From Calliopsis andreniformis (taxonomy: Eukaryota > Arthropoda > Insecta > Hymenoptera > Andrenidae): 64,000 nucleotides of DNA. The notes under the pieces were generated by a model. That model saw nothing but the letters and a program-made list of their open reading frames with translations, was not told the origin of the DNA and did no database searches. Made by a program: the position numbers and the translations under genes. The stretch is from assembly GCF_051401765.1 (NCBI RefSeq), contig NW_027480600.1, positions 186,001 through 250,000 of the forward strand, given 5' to 3'. Of this stretch, positions 52,358-61,975 are shown in pieces. Each line of letters starts with the position of its first letter. Positions within the stretch are counted from its first letter, which is position 1.

Positions 52358-55300
52358 TTCAATCCTCAATCCTCAATCCTCAATCCTCAATACTCAATCC
52401 TCAATCTTAATCTTCAATCCTCAATACTCAATCTTCAATCCTCAATCCTCAATCCTCAATCCTCAATACTCAATCCTCAATCTTCAATCCTCAATACTCA
52501 ATCTTCAAACCTCAATCCTCAATCCTCAACCCTCAATCCTCAATCCTCAATCCTCAATCGTCAGTCTTCCATCCTCAATACTCAATCTTCAATCCTCAAT
52601 GCTCAATCCACAATACTCAATCCTCAATCCGCAATCTTAATCTTCAATCCTCAATACTCAATCTTCAATCCTCAATCCTCAATCCTCAATCCTCAACACT
52701 CAATCCTCAATCTTCAACCCTCAATCCTCAGTCCTCAATCTACAATCCTCAATAATCAATCTGCAATCCTCAATCCTCAGTCCTCAATCCTCAACCATCA
52801 TTCTTCAATCCTCAATACCGAATCCTCAATCTTCAATCCTCAATCCTCAATACTCAATCTTCAATCCTCAATCCTCAATTTTCAATCCTCAATGCTCAAT
52901 CCTCAATCCTCAATCCTCAATCCTCAATCCTCAATCCTCAATCCTCAATCCTGGATCTTCAATCCTCAATACTCAATCCTCAATCCTCAATCCTCAATCC
53001 TCAATCCTCAATCCACAAACCTCAATCGTCAATCTTCAATCCTCAATACTCAATCTTCATTCCTCAATCCTCAATCCTCAATCCTCAATCCTCATTAATC
53101 AATCCTCAATACCCAATCCTCAATCTTCAATCCTCAGTCCTCAATCCTCAATTCTCAATCCTCAATCCTCAGTCCTCAGTCCTCAAACCTCAATCCTCAG
53201 CCCTCAGACCTCATCGTCAATCCTCAATCCTCAATCCTCTATCCTCAATCTTCAATGCCCAATACTCAACCTTCAATTCTCAATCCTCTGTCCTCAAACC
53301 TCAATTTTGAGTCCTCAGTCCTGAATCCTCAATATTCATCCCTCAGTCCTCAACAATCAGTCCTCAATCCTCTGTCATCAATCCTCAATCTTCAATTCTC
53401 AATCTTCAATCCTCAATCCTCAGTCCTCAAACCTCAATCCTGAATCCTCAACCCTGAATCCTCAATCTTCAGCCCTGAGTCCTCAACAATCAGTTGTCAA
53501 TCCTCAATCATCAATAGAACGTCCTCAATTCACAGTTTTCAATACTCAATACTCAATCTGCAATCTTCAGATCTCTATACACAAACATCAATTCTCATCA
53601 CTCAACCCTCAATACTCAGTCCCCAATTCTCAATCCTCAGTCCTCAATCCTCAATCCTCATTCTTCAATCCTCAATACCGAATCCTCAATCTTCAATCCT
53701 CAATCCTCAATACTCAATCCTCAATCCTCAATCCTCAATCCTCAATCCTCAATCCTGGATCTTCAATCATCAATACTCAATCCTCAATTCTCAATCCTCA
53801 ATCCTCAATCCTCAATCCACAAACCTCAATCGTCAATCTTCAATCCTCAATACTCAATCTCCATTCCTCAATCCTCAATCCTCAATCCTCAATCCTCATT
53901 AATCAATCCTCAACACCCAATCCTCAATCTTCGATCCTCAGTCCTCAATCCTCAATTCTCAATCCTCAATCCTCAGTCCTCAGTCCTCAAACCTCAATCC
54001 TCAGCCCTCAGACCTCATCGTCAATCCTCAATCCTCAATCCTCTATCCTCAATCTTCAATGCCCAATACTCAACCTTCAATCCTCAATCCTCTGTCTTCA
54101 AACCTCAATTTTGAGCCCTCAGTCCTGAATCCTCAATATTCATCCCTCAGTCCTCAACAATCAGTCCTCAATCCTCTGTCATCAATCCTCAAGCTTCAAT
54201 ACTCAACCCTCAATCCTCAATCCTCAATCCTCAATCCTCAATCCTCATTCCTCAATCCTCAATCTTAATCTTCAATCCTCAATACTCAGTCTTCAATCCT
54301 CAATCCTCAATCCTCAATCCTCAATCCTCAATCCTCAATCTTCAATCCTCAATCATCAATCCTCAATCTACAATCCTCAATACTCAATCTGCAATCCTCA
54401 ATCCTCACTCCTCAATCCTCAATCCTCATTCTTCAATCCTCAATACCGAATCCTCAATCTTAAATCCTCAATCCTCAATCCTCAATTCTCAATCCTCAAT
54501 CCTCAATTTCTCAGACTTCAAACATTAATACTCAACCCTCAGCCCTCGTCCTCAATCCACAACCCTCAAACCTCAATCCTCAATCTTCAATCATTAATAT
54601 TCAATCTTCAATCCACAATCCTCAATCCTCAATCCTCAATCCTCAACCCTCAATCCTCAAAGTCCAATGCTCAATACCCAATCCTCAGTCTTCAATCCTC
54701 AATCCTCAATCCTCAATCCTCAATCCTCAATCCTCAATCCTCACTCCTCAATCCTCAATCCTCAGTCCTCAAACCTCAATCCTGAATCCTCAATCCTGAA
54801 TCCTCAATCTTCAGCCCTGAGTCCTCAACAATCAGTTGTCAATCCTCAATCCTCAATAGAACGTCCTCAATTCACAGTTTTCAATACTCAATACTCAATC
54901 TGCAATCTTCAGATCTCTATACACAAACATCAATTCTCATCACTCAACCCTCAATACTCAGTCCACAACCATCAATCTTCAATCGTCAATCCTCAATCCT
55001 CAATCCTCAATCTTAATCTTCAATCCTCAATACTCAATCTTCAATCCTCAATCCTCAATCCTCAATCCTCAACACTCAATCCTCAATCTTCAATCCTCAA
55101 TCCTCAAACCTCAATCGTCAATCTTCCATCCTCAATACTCAATCTTCAATCCTCAATCCTCATTCCTCAATCCTCAATCCTCAATCTTCAATCCTCAGAC
55201 CTCAAACATCAATACTCAACCCTCAGTCCTCGTCCTCAATCCACAACCCTCAATCCTCAACCCTCAATCTTCAATTCTCAATCCTCAATCCACAATCCTC

Positions 55301-56915
55301 AATCATCAATCCTCTGTCCTCAAACCTCAATCCTGAATCCTCAATCCTGAGTCCTCAGTCTTCAGCCCTCAGTCCTCAACAATCAGTCATCAATCCTCAA
55401 TCCTCAATAGAATATCATCAATTCACAGTTTTCAATACTCAATACTCAATCTGCAATCTTCAAATCGCTATCCACAGTCATCAATTCTCATCACTCAACC
55501 CTCAACACTCAGTCCCCAATCCTCAATCTTCAATCCTCAATCCACATTCCTCAACACTCAATCCTCAATCCTCAATTTTCAATCCTCAATAATCAATCTT
55601 CAATCCTCAATCCTCAATCCTCAATTCTCAATCCTCAATCGTCAGTCTTCAATCCTCAATACTCAATCTTCAATCCTGAATCCTCAATCCTCAATCCTCA
55701 ATACTCATTCTTCAATCCTCAATACCCAATCCTCAATCTTCAATCCTCAATCCTCAATCCTCAATTCTGAATCCTCATTCCTCAGTCCTCAGTCCTCAAA
55801 CCTCAATCCTCAACCCTCAGCCCTCATCCTCAATCATCAATACTCAATACTCAATCCTCAATAGAATATCATCGATTCACAGTTTTCAGTACTCAATACT
55901 CAATCTGCAATCTTCAAATCTCTATTCACAAACATCAATTCTCATCACTCAACCCTCAACACTCCGTCCCCAATTCTCAATCTTCATTCCTCAATCCTCA
56001 ATACTCAACCCTCAATCCTCAATCCTCAATTTTCAGACCTCAATAGTCAATCTTCAATCCTCAATCCTCAATCCTCTATCCTCAATTCTCAATCGTCAGA
56101 CTTCAATCCTCAATACTCAATCTTCAATCCTGAATCCTCAATCCTCAATCCTCAATCCTCATTCTTCAATCCTGAATACCCAATCCTCAATCTTCAATCC
56201 TCAGTCCTCAATCCTCAACTCTCAATCCTCAGTCCTCCGTCCTCAAACCTCAATCCTCAGCCCTCAGACCTCATCCTCAAACCTCAATCCTCAATCCTCA
56301 ATCCTCAATCTTCAATCCTCAATACTCAATCTTCAATCCTCAATCCTCAGTCCTCAAACCTCAATTCTGAATCCTGAATACTCAATCTTCAATCCTCAAT
56401 CCTCAGTCCTGTATACTCTACAATCAATCTTCAATCCTCAATCCCCACTGCTCAATCCTCAATCCTCATTCTTCAATCCTCAATACCCAATCCTCAATCG
56501 TCAATCCTCAATCCTCGTTCCTCAAACCTCAATCCTCAACCCTCAGTCCTCATCCTCAATTCTAAATTCTCAATCCTCAATCCTCAATACTCAATCCTCA
56601 ATCCTCAATCTTCAATCCTCAATAATCAATCTCCAATCCTGGATCCTCAATCCCCAATCCTCAATCCTTAATACTCAATCTTGAATCCTCAATCACCAGT
56701 CCTCAATCTTCAATCCTCACTGGTCAATCCGCAATCCTCAATCCTCAGTCCTCAATCCTCAATCCTCAATCCTCAAACCTCAAACCTCAACCGTCAGTCC
56801 TCGTCCTCAAACCTCAACCCTAAATCCTCCATCCTCAATCTTCAATCATCAATACTCAATCTTCAATCCTCGATCCTCAAACCTCAATCCTCAATCCCCA
56901 GTCCTCAATCCTCAA
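52358..56915 (+). repeat. About 4.46-kb higher-order unit, copy 1
   Basis: From about 52,455 the unit holds two G modules (53255, 54059) and B anchors 53515 and 54857 (TAGAACGTCC), 55408 (TAGAATATCATC) and 55862 (TAGAATATCATCG). The 1-base insertion TCAATTTCTCAG near 54,505 breaks the 7-base step and is shared with copy 2. Near 56,637 CTAGATCC has become CTGGATCC, creating a BamHI site. No gene seen. Confidence 0.8.
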
Positions 56916-59900
56916 TCCTCAATCCTCAATACTCAATCCTCAATCTTCAATCCTCAATACTCAATCTTCAAACCTCAATCCTCAATCCTCAACCCTCAAT
57001 CCTCAATCCTCAATCCTCAATCGTCAGTCTTCCATCCTCAATACTCAATCTTCAATCCTCAATGCTCAATCCACAATACTCAATCCTCAATCCGCAATCT
57101 TAATCTTCAATCCTCAATACTCAATCTTCAATCCTCAATCCTCAATCCTCAATCCTCAACACTCAATCCACAATCTTCAACCCTCAATCCTCAGTCCTCA
57201 ATCTACAATCCTCAATAATCAATCTGCAATCCTCAATCCTCAGTCCTCAATCCTCAACCATCATTCTTCAATCCTCAATACCGAATCCTCAATCTTCAAT
57301 CCTCAATCCTCAATACTCAATCTTCAATCCTCAATCCTCAATTTTCAATCCTCAATGCTCAATCCTCAATCCTCAATCCTCAATCCTCAATCCTCAATCC
57401 TCAATCCTCAATCCTGGATCTTCAATCCTCAATACTCAATCCTCAATCCTCAATCCTCAATCCTCAATCCTCAATCCACAAACCTCAATCGTCAATCTTC
57501 AATCCTCAATACTCAATCTTCATTCCTCAATCCTCAATCCTCAATCCTCAATCCTCATTAATCAATCCTCAATACCCAATCCTCAATCTTCAATCCTCAG
57601 TCCTCAATCCTCAATTCTCAATCCTCAATCCTCAGTCCTCAGTCCTCAAACCTCAATCCTCAGCCCTCAGACCTCATCGTCAATCCTCAATCCTCAATCC
57701 TCTATCCTCAATCTTCAATGCCCAATACTCAACCTTCAATTCTCAATCCTCTGTCCTCAAACCTCAATTTTGAGTCCTCAGTCCTGAATCCTCAATATTC
57801 ATCCCTCAGTCCTCAACAATCAGTCCTCAATCCTCTGTCATCAATCCTCAATCTTCAATTCTCAATCTTCAATCCTCAATCCTCAGTCCTCAAACCTCAA
57901 TCCTGAATCCTCAACCCTGAATCCTCAATCTTCAGCCCTGAGTCCTCAACAATCAGTTGTCAATCCTCAATCCTCAATAGAACGTCCTCAATTCACAGTT
58001 TTCAATACTCAATACTCAATCTGCAATCTTCAGATCTCTATACACAAACATCAATTCTCATCACTCAACCCTCAATACTCAGTCCCCAATTCTCAATCCT
58101 CAGTCCTCAATCCTCAATCCTCATTCTTCAATCCTCAATACCGAATCCTCAATCTTCAATCCTCAATCCTCAATACTCAATCCTCAATCCTCAATCCTCA
58201 ATCCTCAATCCTGGATCTTCAATCATCAATACTCAATCCTCAATTCTCAATCCTCAATCCTCAATCCTCAATCCACAAACCTCAATCGTCAATCTTCAAT
58301 CCTCAATACTCAATCTCCATTCCTCAATCCTCAATCCTCAATCCTCAATCCTCATTAATCAATCCTCAACACCCAATCCTCAATCTTCAATCCTCAGTCC
58401 TCAATCCTCAATTCTCAATCCTCAATCCTCAGTCCTCAGTCCTCAAACCTCAATCCTCAGCCCTCAGACCTCATCGTCAATCCTCAATCCTCAATCCTCT
58501 ATCCTCAATCTTCAATGCCCAATACTCAACCTTCAATCCTCAATCCTCTGTCTTCAAACCTCAATTTTGAGCCCTCAGTCCTGAATCCTCAATATTCATC
58601 CCTCAGTCCTCAACAATCAGTCCTCAATCCTCTGTCATCAATCCTCAAGCTTCAATACTCAACCCTCAATCCTCAATCCTCAATCCTCAATCCTCAATCC
58701 TCATTCCTCAATCCTCAATCTTAATCTTCAATCCTCAATACTCAGTCTTCAATCCTCAATCCTCAATCCTCAATCCTCAATCCTCAATCTTCAATCCTCA
58801 ATCATCAATCCTCAATCTACAATCCTCAATACTCAATCTGCAATCCTCAATCCTCACTCCTCAATCCTCAATCCTCATTCTTCAATCCTCAATACCGAAT
58901 CCTCAATCTTAAATCCTCAATCCTCAATCCTCAATTCTCAATCCTCAATCCTCAATTTCTCAGACTTCAAACATTAATAGTCAACCCTCAGCCCTCGTCC
59001 TCAATCCACAACCCTCAAACCTCAATCCTCAATCTTCAATCATTAATATTCAATCTTCAATCCACAATCCTCAATCCTCAATCCTCAATCCTCAACCCTC
59101 AATCCTCAAAGTCCAATGCTCAATACCCAATCCTCAGTCTTCAATCCTCAATCCTCAATCCTCAATCCTCAATCCTCAATCCTCAATCCTCACTCCTCAA
59201 TCCTCAATCCTCAGTCCTCAAACCTCAATCCTGAATCCTCAATCCTGAATCCTCAATCTTCAGCCCTGAGTCCTCAACAATCAGTTGTCAATCCTCAATC
59301 CTCAATAGAACGTCCTCAATTCACAGTTTTCAATACTCAATACTCAATCTGCAATCTTCAGATCTCTATACACAAACATCAATTCTCATCACTCAACCCT
59401 CAATACTCAGTCCACAACCATCAATCTTCAATCGTCAATCCTCAATCCTCAATCCTCAATCTTAATCTTCAATCCTCAATACTCAATCTTCAATCCTCAA
59501 TCCTCAATCCTCAATCCTCAACACTCAATCCTCAATCTTCAATCCTCAATCCTCAATCCTCAATCGTCAATCTTCCATCCTCAATACTCAATCTTCAATC
59601 CTCAATCCTCATTCCTCAATCCTCAATCCTCAATCTTCAATCCTCAGACCTCAAACATCAATACTCAACCCTCAGTCCTCGTCCTCAATCCACAACCCTC
59701 AATCCTCAACCCTCAATCTTCAATTCTCAATCCTCAATCCACAATCCTCAATCATCAATCCTCTGTCCTCAAACCTCAATCCTGAATCCTCAATCCTGAG
59801 TCCTCAGTCTTCAGCCCTCAGTCCTCAACAATCAGTCATCAATCCTCAATCCTCAATAGAATATCATCAATTCACAGTTTTCAATACTCAATACTCAATC

Positions 59901-61425
59901 TGCAATCTTCAAATCTCTATCCACAGTTATCAATTCTCATCACTCAACCCTCAACACTCAGTCCCCAATCCTCAATCTTCAATCCTCAATCCACATTCCT
60001 CAACACTCAATCCTCAATCCTCAATTTTCAATCCTCAATAATCAATCTTCAATCCTCAATCCTCAATCCTCAATTCTCAATCCTCAATCGTCAGTCTTCA
60101 ATCCTCAATACTCAATCTTCAATCCTGAATCCTCAATCCTCAATCCTCAATACTCATTCTTCAATCCTCAATACCCAATCCTCAATCTTCAATCCTCAAT
60201 CCTCAATCCTCAATTCTGAATCCTCATTCCTCAGTCCTCAGTCCTCAAACCTCAATCCTCAACCCTCAGCCCTCATCCTCAATCATCAATCCTCAATACT
60301 CAATCCTCAATAGAATATCATCGATTCACAGTTTTCAGTACTCAATACTCAATCTGCAATATTCAAATCTCTATTCACAAACATCAATTCTCATCACTCA
60401 ACCCTCAACACTCCGTCCCCAATTCTCAATCTTCATTCCTCAATCCTCAATACTCAACCCTCAATCCTCAATCCTCAATTTTCAGACCTCAATAGTCAAT
60501 CTTCAATCCTCAATCCTCAATCCTCTATCCTCAATTCTCAATCGTCAGACTTCAATCCTCAATACTCAATCTTCAATCCTGAATCCTCAATCCTCAATCC
60601 TCAATCCTCATTCTTCAATCCTGAATACCCAATCCTCAATCTTCAATCCTCAGTCCTCAATCCTCAATTCTCAATCCTCAATTCTCAGTCCTCAGTCCTG
60701 AAACCACAATCCTCAACCCTCAGCCCTCATCCTCAATCCTCAACTCTCAATCCTCAGTCCTCCGTCCTCAAACCTCAATCCTCAGCCCTCAGACCTCATC
60801 CTCAAACCTCAATCCTCAATCCTCAATCCTCAATCTTCAATCCTCAATACTCAATCTTCAATCCTCAATCCTCAGTCCTCAAACCTCAATTCTGAATCCT
60901 GAATACTCAATCTTCAATCCTCAATCCTCAGTCCTGTATACTCTACCATCAATCTTCAATCCTCAATCCCCACTGCTCAATCCTCAATCCTCATTCTTCA
61001 ATCCTCAATACCCAATCCTCAATCGTCAATCCTCAATCCTCGTTCCTCAAACCTCAATCCTCAACCCTCAGTCCTCATCCTCAATTCTAAATTCTCAATC
61101 CTCAATCCTCAATACTCAATCCTCAATCCTCAATCTTCAATCCTCAATAATCAATCTCCAATCCTGGATCCTCAATCCCCAATCCTCAATCCTTAATACT
61201 CAATCTTGAATCCTCAATCACCAGTCCTCAATCTTCAATCCTCACTGGTCAATCCGCAATCCTCAATCCTCAGTCCTCAATCCTCAATCCTCAATCCTCA
61301 AACCTCAAACCTCAACCGTCAGTCCTCGTCCTCAAACCTCAACCCTAAATCCTCCATCCTCAATCTTCAATCATCAATACTCAATCTTCAATCCTCGATC
61401 CTCAAACCTCAATCCTCAATCCCCA
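56916..61425 (+). repeat. About 4.46-kb higher-order unit, copy 2
   Basis: Offset to copy 1 is 4,463 at first (53255/57718; 53515/57978), then 4,456 (54059/58515), 4,449 (54857/59306, 55408/59857, 55862/60311) and 4,525 after 60.7 kb. The steps are two losses of one monomer and one gain of 76 bp (ten 7-mers plus one 6-mer) at about 60,668-60,743. Ends at about 61,425, where CCCCAGTCC is followed by a foreign TGAATACTC. No gene seen. Confidence 0.85.
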
Positions 61426-61975
61426 GTCCTGAATACTCAACCATCAATCTTCAATCCTCAATCCCCAATGCTCAATCCTCAATCCTCATTCTTCAATCTT
61501 CAATACCCAATCCTGAATCTTCAATCCTCTATCCTCAATGCTCAATTCTCAATCCTCAATCCGCAAACCTCAATCTTCAATCCTCTATACTCGATCTTCA
61601 ATCCTCAATCCTCAATCCTCAGTCATCAATCCTCAATCTTAATCTTCAATCCTCAATACTCAATCCTCAATCCTCAATCCACAATCCTCAATCCTCAATA
61701 CTCAATCCTCAATATTAATCTTCAATCCTCAATACTCAATCTTCAATCCTCAATCCTCAATCCTCAATCCTCAATACTCAATCCTCAATCTTCAATCCTC
61801 AATACTCAATCTTCAAACCTCAATCCTCAATCCTCAACCCTCAATCCTCAATCCTCAATCCTCAATCGTCAGTCTTCCATCCTCAATACTCAATCTTCAA
61901 TCCTCAATGCTCAATCCACAATACTCAACCCTCAATCCTCAATCTTAATCTTCAATCCTCAATACTCAATCTTCA
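61426..61975 (+). repeat. Short mosaic patch copied from 49.2 and 52.4 kb
   Basis: 61,426 to about 61,730 follows 49.19-49.49 kb (offset 12,239; it shares CTATACTCGATCTTC, which distinguishes 49.3 kb from 52.3 kb). It then follows 52.4-52.6 kb for about 180 bp (AATCGTCAGTCTTCCATCC). At about 61,975 it switches into the last block. No gene seen. Confidence 0.7.

Noticed and set aside
56637..56645. BamHI site in CTGGATCC at three right-end copies (also near 61,163 and 62,278), considered as a possible insertion or cloning scar.
   Set aside because: It is a one-base change of CTAGATCC, which is present at the same place in older copies of the module, so it is an inherited substitution.
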